From positions 6,076,001 to 6,140,000 of the forward strand of contig CBDIDV010000002.1 in NCBI GenBank assembly GCA_965277875.1: a stretch of DNA of 64,000 nt, read 5' to 3'. This DNA is from CAWFQB01 sp965277875 (GTDB taxonomy: Bacteria; Armatimonadota; Chthonomonadetes; Chthonomonadales; Chthonomonadaceae). The notes under the pieces were generated by a model that worked only from the letters and a program-made list of their open reading frames with translations, ran no database searches and was not told where the DNA came from. Below, piece after piece: positions 1 through 8,554 of this stretch. Made by a program: the position numbers and the translations under genes. How positions within the stretch are numbered: the first letter of the stretch is position 1; each line of letters opens with the position of its first letter.

Positions 1-1
1 G

Positions 2-88
2 CGGCAGACTGGCGGCAAAGAACGCGCCGAGGAAGCGTTCACAGGCCTTGTGGAAGACACGTCCCTGATCTGGCAGGACATCGAGTAG
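2..88 (+). CDS. 3' end of an unidentified gene (partial)
   Basis: The first 87 bases read in one open frame to a TAG stop and encode a hydrophilic C-terminus ending in LIWQDIE. The start lies left of the window, so the family cannot be named. The next gene on the same strand is a JAMM isopeptidase, so this may be part of the same locus (for example a ubiquitin-like or E1/E2-like partner), but nothing in these 28 residues proves that. It could also be an unrelated neighbour. Confidence 0.45.
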   Translation, partial: RQTGGKERAEEAFTGLVEDTSLIWQDIE

Positions 89-198
89 CACAGCACATTA
101 TAGAGGCACCGCTGTATTGCGTCCAATATGACGCTTGTCGGCTGCGCCGACTCCGAGATGGGTACGTTCTCTGTGCCCGTCCCGACCGAAAGCGAGAT

Positions 199-762
199 AT
201 GGAAGAAGACGGCATCGAGTGGGAAGACAGCGACGACGGGTATCAGCCCACTCCCATAAACGCCCCGGCGTTTGTGCGAACGCTTGGCCTGGCGCGGCTG
301 CCTGTCATGCTGGCGAGTCAGGTCTACATTTTCGTGTCCCATTCCATTTTGGACAAGATCACCGCGCATCTAAAGAGCAATGTCAAAGTGGAACAGGGCG
401 GTTTGATTTTGGGACAGGCGTTTGTGGACGCCACCCTCGGCACATACCTGCTGCGTATCCACGACGCCCTGCCCGCCCCGGACGGCATCGAAACCCCCAC
501 GTTCTTCGGCTACACCACGGCAAGCTGGCACACCCTGGCCCCGCAGGTCGCCCAAATGCACCCCGACTGGACACTGCTGGGCAGCTACCACTCGCACCCC
601 GACATGGGCGTCTTCCTCTCCGAGACCGACCTGGACACGCAGGACACCATCTTTTCCGCCGACTGGCAGCTTGCCCTCGTCGTTGACCCCGTGCGCGACG
701 AGATCGGCTTCTTTACGGGCCGCGACGGTACGCCCTGCGCCGACTGGTACTTTTTGGAATAG
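199..762 (+). CDS. JAMM/MPN-domain metalloprotease (Mov34/PAD-1-like)
   Basis: The 187-residue protein has the full JAMM zinc-isopeptidase signature: a catalytic Glu in EQGG (E65) and H131-S-H133-P followed by S141 and D144 in the HxH-x7-S-x2-D pattern. JAMM proteins cleave isopeptide or C-terminal peptide bonds, in bacteria often in ubiquitin-like conjugation or sulfur-carrier pathways. No signal peptide is seen, so it is probably cytosolic. The first 45 residues are acidic and outside the domain. The frame stays open upstream to about position 79, but only non-ATG/GTG/TTG codons are available, so the ATG at 199 is used although its ribosome binding site is poor. The upstream 110 bases hold no other visible gene. 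The metal site looks intact. The substrate is unknown. Confidence 0.85.
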   Translation: MEEDGIEWEDSDDGYQPTPINAPAFVRTLGLARLPVMLASQVYIFVSHSILDKITAHLKSNVKVEQGGLILGQAFVDATLGTYLLRIHDALPAPDGIETPTFFGYTTASWHTLAPQVAQMHPDWTLLGSYHSHPDMGVFLSETDLDTQDTIFSADWQLALVVDPVRDEIGFFTGRDGTPCADWYFLE

Positions 763-808
763 TCCGACACAATCGGCGCAGGATAAAAGCCGGAGAAGCA
801 GCGAACGC

Positions 809-2107
809 TCAGGGACGCTTCTTGACGGTAATGGATTGTCTTCTTGCCAGGCGGACTTCAAGCGTATTGTTCGCGGTGCTGAATGTCAGCGGCGCGGGCG
901 ATGCCGCCAGCAAACGGCTTACGGCCTTCTCCAAAGTCAGATCGCTGCCGCTTACGGTGACATCGAGCATGTGCAGATCGGAATCAAGCGTGCATCCCAT
1001 CTTCGAGCCGGATAGCAGCGCTTTGAAGGCAACATAAAGATCCATCTTATGGAAGCCGAACCAGTGGTGCATTACGGGCGCAGACGCGGGCGCAAGCGCC
1101 AGGGGATCGGGCAGTACCGTATACGCGAGTTGGCGGGCTTCAATGCCTGCCGTCGCCTGCAAGCCTTCAATGGCCTCTATTCCCTCTCCTCCCCTCGTGA
1201 TTTGTAGGCACAGCATCGGGTCAACAGACGCGGAGCGCAGCAGATGCACGACCGCCTGTTCCAGAGGCACATCGCGCATGGCGAAATTCATGCGCGGCGT
1301 GGCGCCAACGCCCGTAGGCAGCGTAAACGCGTAATTGACGCCCGCCTGCGTAAACATCTGTTCAAGGGCCGCGTCGGGGTGTTCATCGCGGATCACGACC
1401 GACTTGATGACGGGCTGCGGATTGTAAGACGGCAGGCCGACAGGCGCTCCGGCCTCCGAGGATTTTGCGTTCTTCAGCGCGATGATGTAAACGCCCTTGT
1501 CAACACGATACGTCAACTGCGATTTCTGGCCCGGAACGGATGCGAGCAGCAGGCCGAGTTTCGTGTCGAGCGTGGTATCGTCTGCATTGAAGGTCAGGGG
1601 GTCGCGATACGCGGTCACGGCGGGGTCAATCCGATAGCGCGCATGTTCCGCCATGAACATAAAGCGCACCACTTCCTCAAAGGGCCTGCCTTTTATGTCA
1701 AAGGGATAAGGCTTGGGTTTCTTTGCGGGCGTGGGACGGCGCGGCGCACCTGTAAACCCCACCACATACATGCCGTTTTCCAAATGAAAAGTCATGGGCG
1801 GGTTTGCTTGACTGAGCAGCGCTGTCAACCCATCCTGAAGCGTTCCATTGTCCATGTCCATGTTGACGAGTGCATCAGGATCTAATTGCGCCGCCAGGTT
1901 GGGGGGAAGCCGGAAGGACACGTTTGTTGTGCGGAACACCATGTCGAGGGCGGCGGCAAAAGGGACATTGTTGATGTGCGCGGTCAGAGGCGGGTTCAGC
2001 GGATCGTTGTTCTGCCCAAGCGCGGGCTGCGCGCAGGCCAGAGCGCACATGAGCGACAGAGCGGGCAGCATCCTGCCGCAATGAGCAAACCGTGAAAACT
2101 TCGGCAT
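809..2107 (-). CDS. Secreted protein with repeated secretin/TonB short N-terminal (STN)-like domains
   Basis: The product begins MPKFSRFAHCGRMLPAL and has a typical signal peptide ending near QPALGQ. This start (ATG at 2107) is preceded by AGGAGA at good spacing. A frame open to 2203 lacks those signals. Residues about 35-120, 130-210 and 235-310 resemble STN modules: short beta-alpha units with patterns such as PFAAALDMVF, LQDGLTALL, PFEEVVRFMF and HPDAALEQMF. They repeat at least three times, with a weaker fourth near the C-terminus. STN domains occur in secretin and TonB-receptor periplasmic regions, but no secretin pore domain follows here. It may be a free periplasmic adaptor of a secretion system (pseudopilin and GspE genes lie 8-10 kb away). 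Exact function is not known. Confidence 0.6.
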   Translation of the reverse strand: MPKFSRFAHCGRMLPALSLMCALACAQPALGQNNDPLNPPLTAHINNVPFAAALDMVFRTTNVSFRLPPNLAAQLDPDALVNMDMDNGTLQDGLTALLSQANPPMTFHLENGMYVVGFTGAPRRPTPAKKPKPYPFDIKGRPFEEVVRFMFMAEHARYRIDPAVTAYRDPLTFNADDTTLDTKLGLLLASVPGQKSQLTYRVDKGVYIIALKNAKSSEAGAPVGLPSYNPQPVIKSVVIRDEHPDAALEQMFTQAGVNYAFTLPTGVGATPRMNFAMRDVPLEQAVVHLLRSASVDPMLCLQITRGGEGIEAIEGLQATAGIEARQLAYTVLPDPLALAPASAPVMHHWFGFHKMDLYVAFKALLSGSKMGCTLDSDLHMLDVTVSGSDLTLEKAVSRLLAASPAPLTFSTANNTLEVRLARRQSITVKKRP

Positions 2108-2326
2108 CGAATGTTTCTCCTGTATCGCTTCCCATTGGTCTGTAAATGGTTGTATCGCCCCCCTGCGCGCATGGCTGTTTGTCGTCACTGCGACGGCTCC
2201 CATTCGGTACGCGCCTTAGACGTGCGCCGGCGTATTGGGGTTACATGCCATTTTCTCCGACCCGCATGACTGCAAAGCATCAGGCCGTCCGACAACATTG
2301 CCGGACGGCCTGATACGAGGGGTTAT

Positions 2327-5300
2327 CTACTTCGCCACGTACTCTGTGACGGTGCGGCTGGAGGCTTTTTCCACTTCGATGTGTACCTGTGTGGGCGAGC
2401 TGCCGTCCTCGTCGAAGATGACGAGCGTGTTTTTGCCCTTACGCAGCCAGGGTTCCGGCAGGTACAGGCTCTTGATCGGCACTTTTTCGGGGTAGCGGCC
2501 CAGGTTGTGGCCGTTGAGCCAGATGAAGCCGCGCGCCAGACCGTCGAGCGTGACGCGCAGGATGGGATGCGCGCCGAGCGGGGCGGGCGGAGCCGCGTTA
2601 AAGTCGGCGCGGAAGTACGTGGGTGTGCCTGTCCCAGTCGCGCCGGAGGGAAGCGTCTGCCAGGCCGCGCCGCCCGTCCCGGAAAGCGCCGCCGCTTCGT
2701 CAATGCCGCCGCGCATCTGCCAGCCACGCACCGGCGTCTCGTCTTCCCCGCGCACACTTTGCAAATACGCTGCCCCCTGTATGCCGCCCGTGTTTTCCGT
2801 GTTCTCGACAAGCACGACAAGTTGGTTCGGCCCGCCTTCCTTCCACGCGCTGCCCGCATCCACATCGAACGGCTGGCCCCACCCCTGATGCGCGCCGATC
2901 CGTTTACCGTTGAGATAGACCGTGGCATTGTCGTCCACGTTCTCAAAGTGCAGCCTGCGGCTGGGGCCAGCGATGTCGCCAAGCGTGGTCGTAAACCATG
3001 CAAAGCCCCGCTGGCGATTGAATACATCCTCGCTCGCGTTCGTCAGGGTGTGCCAGTCCCCACTGTTCGGGTCTACGTCGGCGGGAAGCTGGGCGGCAAG
3101 GCGTGACGCGCGCAATCCCGTTGCCGCGCGCCATTTCCAGTTCGCAACCTCGACCTGAGCAGGCGTTCCCATCGTTAAAACGACCGGGCCGGACAAGCCT
3201 TTGGGGTCGGCCATGTCAATCGGGCCGAGGTAGTTGAACAGCTTGGGCCGTCCATAGTGCGTGGTCAGAACGGCGACCGTGTTGTCGCCCGCTGTGAGCA
3301 TGACCGGCACGGTGCGCGGCGCGGCCTTGGAACTCTGGCCGGGGCGCGACAGGGCAGGCGTGGTAACGCGCTGCCCATTGATCCAGACGGCCATCCAGTC
3401 GGCAACGGACGCGAAGCGCAGGGTATACGCGCCGTCGCGGGCAACATGCGCGGAGGAGCGATACCACGCATATGCGCCCGCGTCGCCGTCCGCGCCCATT
3501 TGCAGGGGCGTGTCGGTCGTCTTCCAGTTTGTGGCGGCATAGGCGGGCCTGGCCTCGCCGTCCGCGCGGCGCATCTGCCAGTTGGTCAGGTCGGACGAAC
3601 CGGACAGCGAGGCCGTATTGTTCCCATTGGGGAGGACTTGCGGCTTGATGTCCGCGCCCCAGGCGAGAGCGTCACCTGTCTGAGCGCCAAGCGGTGTCTG
3701 CATATTGGCGTAGCGTTCCCCGACAACGCGCAATTTGCCGCCCCGCTCCGTGACCTCGCCCACACTGTCAAACCCCGTGACGACATACGGTTTGCTGTTC
3801 GCCTCGACGAACCATGTCCGGTCGGCCTGCGCCGGGGACAGGGTCACGACGCGCACTTTCTGCTCGCCCACGCTGAACAGGTACTCGCCGGGCGCATCGC
3901 TTTTGATTTCAGGCATAAACGTCAGGCTTTGGACTTCCGCTGACGCGCTTACGACCGTTGTGTTACTCTGCGTTGCGGTCAGTCGTTTACCCGCAGCGAT
4001 GCGGAATTTTAAGGACGGCTGTTCGTCCAGAGGCGTGTTCGATCCGGCCACAGCATGAGGCTGCCCATAGATGACAAGCGTGGTCATATCGCCCTGCCGC
4101 GCAATGCCCAAAACGTGGGCGTTCGATTCAGTCAGCGTGACATCGGGCAGCAGCTTGTAGTCGCGGACAAGGGGCGCGATCTCGCCCGGCTGTACCGTGA
4201 TGCCGCCGCTTGCTATGGGCGCGTTGGTGTTGTTGTCCAGAAAGATCAGCGTACCGGCGGGGGCGGTGCGGGCCGTGACGCGCAGATTTGTTCCCGCTGC
4301 CGTGTCCTTATACTTGTCCGTGCTGTTTGCGCTGTTCTCCAGAATATCGGCGAAGCTGCGGGCGAACAGGCTGCCCCGCTTAAACGCGTAATAAATAGGG
4401 CGCGGGTCGCCGGTCTGCCCGACTGCCGAGCCATAGTCGTAATTGGAGGCGACTTCTTCATCGTTCCATGTGTCGAAGTTCGTGCCGCCATGCAGCATAT
4501 AGAAATTGTAGCCGTTGCCGCCATACGCGAGGATCTTCCACAGGCCACGCGTATACGTTCTATAGTCGCGGGCGTTCAGCGGGCCGTAAATGTCGTACCA
4601 TCCGGGCCAGAACTCCGTTGTCATCCAGGGGTTGGTACGGTTCGCGCTGTCCCACGGCTGATCGCCTGCGGGGTCGTGGCCGTGGTGCAGGCCGCTGAAA
4701 AAGTAGGGGACTTCCAGGCCAAGACTGAGCGCCTTGTCGCGCAGGTGCGTAAAGTAGGGATTGGGCATCTCCTTGCCCCAGCCCAGCGGATGCTCGTTTT
4801 CCAACTGCACCAGAATTACGGCCCCGCCCCGATGTATCTGGTTGGCGGCGACGATGGGCATGATCTTGTCGAACCACTTGTCCACGTAGCCCTCAAAGGC
4901 CGCATTGTCCACGCGCACCTGCACACCGGGACGGAAGCGCAGCCAGACGGGATAGCCGCCGCTGTCCCACTCGGCGCACACATACGGCCCGACGCGCACA
5001 ATGACGTACATACCCAATTCCTTGATCAGTTTCAGGTACGCGCCGAAATCCTTGTCGCCCGTAAAGTCCCATTTGCCCTCCTGCATCTCGTGGAAGTTCC
5101 AGAAGGCATACGTTTCAATAGTGTTAAATCCGGCCCGCTTGATACGCAGCAGGCGGTCGCGCCACAACGCGCGGGGAATGCGGCTGTAGTGCATCGTGCC
5201 GCTTGCGATGAACTCGCGCCGTCCCTGGATGAGAAAGCCTTTGCCATCGAAATCAATGGCCGATTTGGCGGCAGGCGCGGCATTAAAAATGCCGTCGTCG

Positions 5301-5392
5301 GCGCGAACGGCAAGGCCCGCGCCCGCCACGGCGAAGGGCAATAACATGGAAAGCGCGCACGGAAGAAACAGGGAACGCATAGTACGTCGCAT
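2327..5392 (-). CDS. Secreted beta-galactosidase, glycoside hydrolase family 35
   Basis: This 1021-residue protein has a signal peptide (MRRTMRSLFLPCALSMLLPF, cleavage near residue 25-31), so it acts outside the cytoplasm. The GH35 barrel spans about residues 45-360. The acid/base region is VQLENEH with E200 as proton donor, and TTEFWPGWYD supplies the nucleophile E260. Downstream are beta-sandwich, galactose-binding-like modules (residues about 640-1000), with motifs such as VYLNGKRIG and FIWLNGHNLGRY that are usual for the C-terminal half of GH35 enzymes. Such enzymes remove terminal beta-galactose from plant or host glycans. The start ATG has GAGG nine bases upstream. The gene ends 220 bases from the STN-domain gene on the same strand. 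Substrate specificity cannot be read from sequence. Confidence 0.93.
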   Translation of the reverse strand: MRRTMRSLFLPCALSMLLPFAVAGAGLAVRADDGIFNAAPAAKSAIDFDGKGFLIQGRREFIASGTMHYSRIPRALWRDRLLRIKRAGFNTIETYAFWNFHEMQEGKWDFTGDKDFGAYLKLIKELGMYVIVRVGPYVCAEWDSGGYPVWLRFRPGVQVRVDNAAFEGYVDKWFDKIMPIVAANQIHRGGAVILVQLENEHPLGWGKEMPNPYFTHLRDKALSLGLEVPYFFSGLHHGHDPAGDQPWDSANRTNPWMTTEFWPGWYDIYGPLNARDYRTYTRGLWKILAYGGNGYNFYMLHGGTNFDTWNDEEVASNYDYGSAVGQTGDPRPIYYAFKRGSLFARSFADILENSANSTDKYKDTAAGTNLRVTARTAPAGTLIFLDNNTNAPIASGGITVQPGEIAPLVRDYKLLPDVTLTESNAHVLGIARQGDMTTLVIYGQPHAVAGSNTPLDEQPSLKFRIAAGKRLTATQSNTTVVSASAEVQSLTFMPEIKSDAPGEYLFSVGEQKVRVVTLSPAQADRTWFVEANSKPYVVTGFDSVGEVTERGGKLRVVGERYANMQTPLGAQTGDALAWGADIKPQVLPNGNNTASLSGSSDLTNWQMRRADGEARPAYAATNWKTTDTPLQMGADGDAGAYAWYRSSAHVARDGAYTLRFASVADWMAVWINGQRVTTPALSRPGQSSKAAPRTVPVMLTAGDNTVAVLTTHYGRPKLFNYLGPIDMADPKGLSGPVVLTMGTPAQVEVANWKWRAATGLRASRLAAQLPADVDPNSGDWHTLTNASEDVFNRQRGFAWFTTTLGDIAGPSRRLHFENVDDNATVYLNGKRIGAHQGWGQPFDVDAGSAWKEGGPNQLVVLVENTENTGGIQGAAYLQSVRGEDETPVRGWQMRGGIDEAAALSGTGGAAWQTLPSGATGTGTPTYFRADFNAAPPAPLGAHPILRVTLDGLARGFIWLNGHNLGRYPEKVPIKSLYLPEPWLRKGKNTLVIFDEDGSSPTQVHIEVEKASSRTVTEYVAK

Positions 5393-5689
5393 TAAGGTTT
5401 ACCTCAGTATGAACAGAAGTTGATTGATCCGTAAGCACAAGATTATGATGAAGATTTGTCGGGCTGAATTCACAGGGAAGTGCCGTGTACTATTCGCCGC
5501 GCCACAGAATAATTCCTTACAACAGGCGCGGGAGATCGTACCGTAAAAATGCGGGTCTGGGCGTATACTATCCGTATGCTGACAACGATAAAGCTTCCAG
5601 TTGATGCCACATGGTAGTACCGACACCCGTGCGTCTCTAAGAGGTTCATACGGTTATCACTGCGCTTCAAACGGCTCGTAACGAACGGC

Positions 5690-5732
5690 TTGACAACGTC
5701 CTAATAACGTCCTAATAACGTCCTAATAACGA
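5690..5732 (+). promoter_or_regulatory. Promoter made partly of three 11-bp tandem repeats, upstream of the sedolisin gene
   Basis: TTGACA at 5690-5695 is followed after exactly 17 bases by TAATAA (5713-5718). The unit CCTAATAACGT is repeated three times (5700-5710, 5711-5721, 5722-5732), so each unit supplies a similar TAATAA box. A GGAGGG ribosome site lies just after the repeats, before the ATG at 5749. The rest of 5393-5689 shows no gene. It contains a possible second -10 (TATACT near 5574) but nothing else I can name. Confidence 0.5.
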
Positions 5733-5748
5733 TTGGAGGGTTTGCACG

Positions 5749-7458
5749 ATGGTTAAAATGGTTCCTCTTCCGGGCAGCGTTCGCCGTCCGCTTCCCGGCG
5801 CGCTGATCATCGGGGATGTGGATACGTCGCAGAGGCTGGATAACATCTCGGTCTATTTTCGACCTGCCGCCGACGCGCCGCTGATGCCGGACGCAATCGA
5901 GTTCAGCGCCACCCTGCCCCGTTCGCGTCAGTATTACACGCATCAGGAGGCCGCACAGTGCCTTCAGCCCGATCCCGTAATCGTGGCCGATGTCACCGCT
6001 TATCTGGGGGATCACGGCATAACGGCCAGGCAGCCGGCCGGAGCGCATTTAGGGCATGTGCTGCAGGTGTCCGGCACAATAGGCGATTTCCAGATGGCGC
6101 TGGGCGTGGATACAAAGCGCTGGGCGCACCCGACCGGCGATTATCGGGGGCGAACCGGGCCGCTGAACCTGCCCGCCGAATTTGTGCCGCATGTGCATTC
6201 CATTTTCGGCATGGACAACCGGCGTATGGGCGTGTCGTATCAGCGTCCGTTCAGGGCGCGCGTCAAGAGCCGCAAAAAACCTTTCGTGCCTACCGCCCTC
6301 GCCAATCTCTACGATTTCCCCGCCAATCTGAACGGCGCGGGGCAGACGGTAGCGATTTTGGCGTTCAACGGCCAGATCGCCGATACGGGCCAGTCCGTGA
6401 CGGGCGGTTACAGCCTGACGGCCCTGCAAAACTACTTTGCACAACTTGGCGTACAATTGCCTGACATCTCGAACGTCGTGGTGCATGGGCCGGGAAACAC
6501 GCCGGGAGATCCCAGCGACCCCAACGACATATCGGGCGAGGTGATGCTCGACATACAGATGGTGGGCCTGCTCGCGCCGGGGGCGAATATCGTCGTGTAC
6601 TTTTCCGAGTTTACCGAGGTAGGATGGGTGGACGCGCTGCACGCCGTTGTGGCCGACACCACGCACAATCCTTCCGTCTGTTCCATCAGCTACGGCAACC
6701 CCGAAACCAGTTCGGATGCGGCGGACGCCAACACGCGCGGCAGCCTGTGGACGCATGGGGCTATTACACAGACAGACCTCGCGTTTCAGGTGGCGGCGCT
6801 CAGGGGCCTGACGATCTTCGCCGCGTCCGGCGACAGCGGCAGCCCGGACAACGACCCGGACGGCCTGGCGCACAGCGACTATCCCTCGTCAAGCGCGTTC
6901 GTTACGGGCGTGGGAGGAACCAGCCTGACTGCGAGCGCGGCGGGAATCACGCAGGAAGCGGTGTGGAACGATGGGCCGGGCAGTGCGGGCGGGGGCGGCG
7001 TGAGCGCGCTGTTTTCATTGCCGGATTATCAGCAGAACGCCAATGTTCCCTCGTCCGTCAATCCGGGCCATCACATCGGGCGCGGCGTTCCCGATGTGGC
7101 CGCCGTGGCCGACCCCGCGACAGGCGTTATCATTGTGGACACTACGGGAACGCAGCAGGTGATCGGCGGAACCAGCGCGGCCGCGCCGCTGTGGGCCGCG
7201 CTTGCGGCGCGCATCAATCAGGGTCTGGGTCACAAGGTCGGCTTCCTGAACCCGCTGCTCTACGCGCACACGGGAACGGGCGCGCTGCGCGACATCACGC
7301 AGGGCAACAACGGCAGCTACCGCGCCGCGCCGGGATGGGACGCCTGTACGGGGCTTGGCACACCCGACGGCGCGCGCCTGCTGCAATCCCTGAACAACGT
7401 TGCCGCAAACGCTCCCGCATCGGCGACGCGCGGCCAGAGCGAGGCCAGGTCGGAATAG
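5749..7458 (+). CDS. S53 family serine-carboxyl peptidase (sedolisin / pro-kumamolisin)
   Basis: The 569-residue protein has an N-terminal activation domain (about 1-175, with the SRQYYTHQEAAQ segment and a conserved tail near HVHSIFGMDNR) and an S53 catalytic domain. The catalytic set is visible: E264 and D268 in GEVMLD, the oxyanion Asp D362 in SGDSG, and the nucleophile S476 in GGTSAAAP. The C-terminal calcium-site region is RDITQGNNGSY...WDACTGLGTPDG. Sedolisins are acid-active secreted endopeptidases made as zymogens. No classical signal peptide is present, which is also seen in some bacterial members. Start choice is backed by GGAGGG. The gene converges with tyrA across a long inverted repeat. 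Confidence 0.93.
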   Translation: MVKMVPLPGSVRRPLPGALIIGDVDTSQRLDNISVYFRPAADAPLMPDAIEFSATLPRSRQYYTHQEAAQCLQPDPVIVADVTAYLGDHGITARQPAGAHLGHVLQVSGTIGDFQMALGVDTKRWAHPTGDYRGRTGPLNLPAEFVPHVHSIFGMDNRRMGVSYQRPFRARVKSRKKPFVPTALANLYDFPANLNGAGQTVAILAFNGQIADTGQSVTGGYSLTALQNYFAQLGVQLPDISNVVVHGPGNTPGDPSDPNDISGEVMLDIQMVGLLAPGANIVVYFSEFTEVGWVDALHAVVADTTHNPSVCSISYGNPETSSDAADANTRGSLWTHGAITQTDLAFQVAALRGLTIFAASGDSGSPDNDPDGLAHSDYPSSSAFVTGVGGTSLTASAAGITQEAVWNDGPGSAGGGGVSALFSLPDYQQNANVPSSVNPGHHIGRGVPDVAAVADPATGVIIVDTTGTQQVIGGTSAAAPLWAALAARINQGLGHKVGFLNPLLYAHTGTGALRDITQGNNGSYRAAPGWDACTGLGTPDGARLLQSLNNVAANAPASATRGQSEARSE

Positions 7459-7462
7459 CTTG

Positions 7463-7629
7463 CTGTCTTGAACTCGGATTACGCGGATTAGCAGGATGGA
7501 CAGGATTAAACCGTTGATAAATTGGACGAACCAAGTAATCAAATCCTACTAATGCGTGAAAAATCTTGGATAAGCGCTGCATCCAATCCTGTTCGTCCTA
7601 TCAATCCGCGTAATCCGAGTTCAAGACAG
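7463..7629. repeat. Intergenic inverted repeat with perfect 27-bp arms
   Basis: The left arm (7463-7489) and right arm (7603-7629) are perfect reverse complements. A second inner pair, AGGATGGACAGGATT and AATCCTGTTCGTCCT, extends the pairing. The arms consist of short ACTCGGATTACGCGGATT and CAGGATGGACAGGATT units. The element lies between the convergent sedolisin and tyrA genes, and the last codons of tyrA are inside the right arm. It could act as a bidirectional terminator, but it has no T-run. It belongs to the same family as the repeats at 20.6, 33.4 and 36.4 kb. Confidence 0.8.
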
Positions 7630-8515
7630 GTTCTCCATCCGTCTCCGTCAGCGTCGCTTTCAGTTGGGCCAGTTGGATCTCATAAAGAGTGATGGCATTC
7701 AGTACCTCGGCGCGATTGGAGGTGAAAATGTCGCGCCAGAAGGTTCGGTCGGACGTGGATACGCGCATCATATCGGCGTAGCTGCTGCCGGCCATGCGGT
7801 TTGCGAGGGCGGGATCGGGGCTGCCCGCCACCATGTCGGCGAACGCGAACGATAAAATGTGCGGCAGGTGGCTGACAAGGGCGACGGCGCGGTCATGGGC
7901 CGCGCTGTCGAGCAGAACCGGACGCGCGCCCAATGCCCTCGCCAGGGCTATGGCCTGCCTTACAAACGTATCTTCCTCGCCATCCGGCATTCGGGAACGA
8001 ACCACGGCCCATGCCGCGCCCTCAAACAAGTTCGGCAGGGCCGCGCTTATACCGCCCTGCGGCGAACCCGCCATCGGATGCCCGCCCACAAAGCGCGGCC
8101 CGCATAAGCCCTCTCCGGCCTCGCAGATGATCTGTTTGGCGCCGCCGATGTCGGTAATCAGGGCGTCGGGGCGGGCATATAGGGGCAAAGATTCAAGCAG
8201 GACAGGAATCGCGCTGACCGGCGCGGCAAGGATGATTACAACCGCGTCCGCGACACCTGCCTGCAAATCTGTCGTGCCTTCGTCTATTGCACCCATCTCC
8301 CAGGCCCGCTTTAATCCCGCCGTGTTCGTATCAATACCCACAACCGTTTGCGCTATGCCTCTCGCCTTCAATGCCAGACCGAGCGAACCGCCCATCATGC
8401 CCACGCCCACAATCGCAATCCGCCCAAAGAGCGGCGACTGTACGGGCGATGCAGGCGCTGCTTCCCTCGCGGCCTCGCGTTCACGCCTTTGTGGTTCGCT
8501 ATGTTCTATATTCAT
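7601..8515 (-). CDS. tyrA: Prephenate dehydrogenase
   Basis: The 304-residue enzyme converts prephenate to 4-hydroxyphenylpyruvate with NAD(P), the tyrosine branch. The Rossmann motif G37-V-G39-M-M-G42 sits in IAIVGVGMMGGSLG. The substrate-site segment GGHPMAGS is at about 144-151. Residues 1-30 are a charged extension rich in Arg and Glu. The ATG lies inside a 10-bp tandem repeat and has no clear ribosome site, so the true start is uncertain. The last residues (LNSDYAD) are encoded by an arm of the intergenic inverted repeat, so the C-terminus appears to have been extended by that repeat. It follows the DAHP synthase gene on the same strand by 39 bases, consistent with an aromatic amino acid operon. 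Confidence 0.9.
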   Translation of the reverse strand: MNIEHSEPQRREREAAREAAPASPVQSPLFGRIAIVGVGMMGGSLGLALKARGIAQTVVGIDTNTAGLKRAWEMGAIDEGTTDLQAGVADAVVIILAAPVSAIPVLLESLPLYARPDALITDIGGAKQIICEAGEGLCGPRFVGGHPMAGSPQGGISAALPNLFEGAAWAVVRSRMPDGEEDTFVRQAIALARALGARPVLLDSAAHDRAVALVSHLPHILSFAFADMVAGSPDPALANRMAGSSYADMMRVSTSDRTFWRDIFTSNRAEVLNAITLYEIQLAQLKATLTETDGEPVLNSDYAD

Positions 8516-8550
8516 TCGCGTTCATTCGCGTTTATTTGCGTTCATTCGCG
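8511..8550. repeat. Four 10-bp tandem units between aroF and tyrA
   Basis: TTCATTCGCG occurs at 8511-8520, 8521-8530 and 8541-8550, with a variant TTTATTTGCG at 8531-8540. The units fill the gap between the two aromatic pathway genes. The tyrA start codon is formed by the last unit on the minus strand. Confidence 0.85.
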
Positions 8551-8554
8551 GCTG

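Noticed and set aside
1244..1885. 213-residue plus-strand frame opposite the STN-domain gene
   Set aside because: Codon pattern follows the minus-strand gene; composition is Arg/His-rich without motifs.
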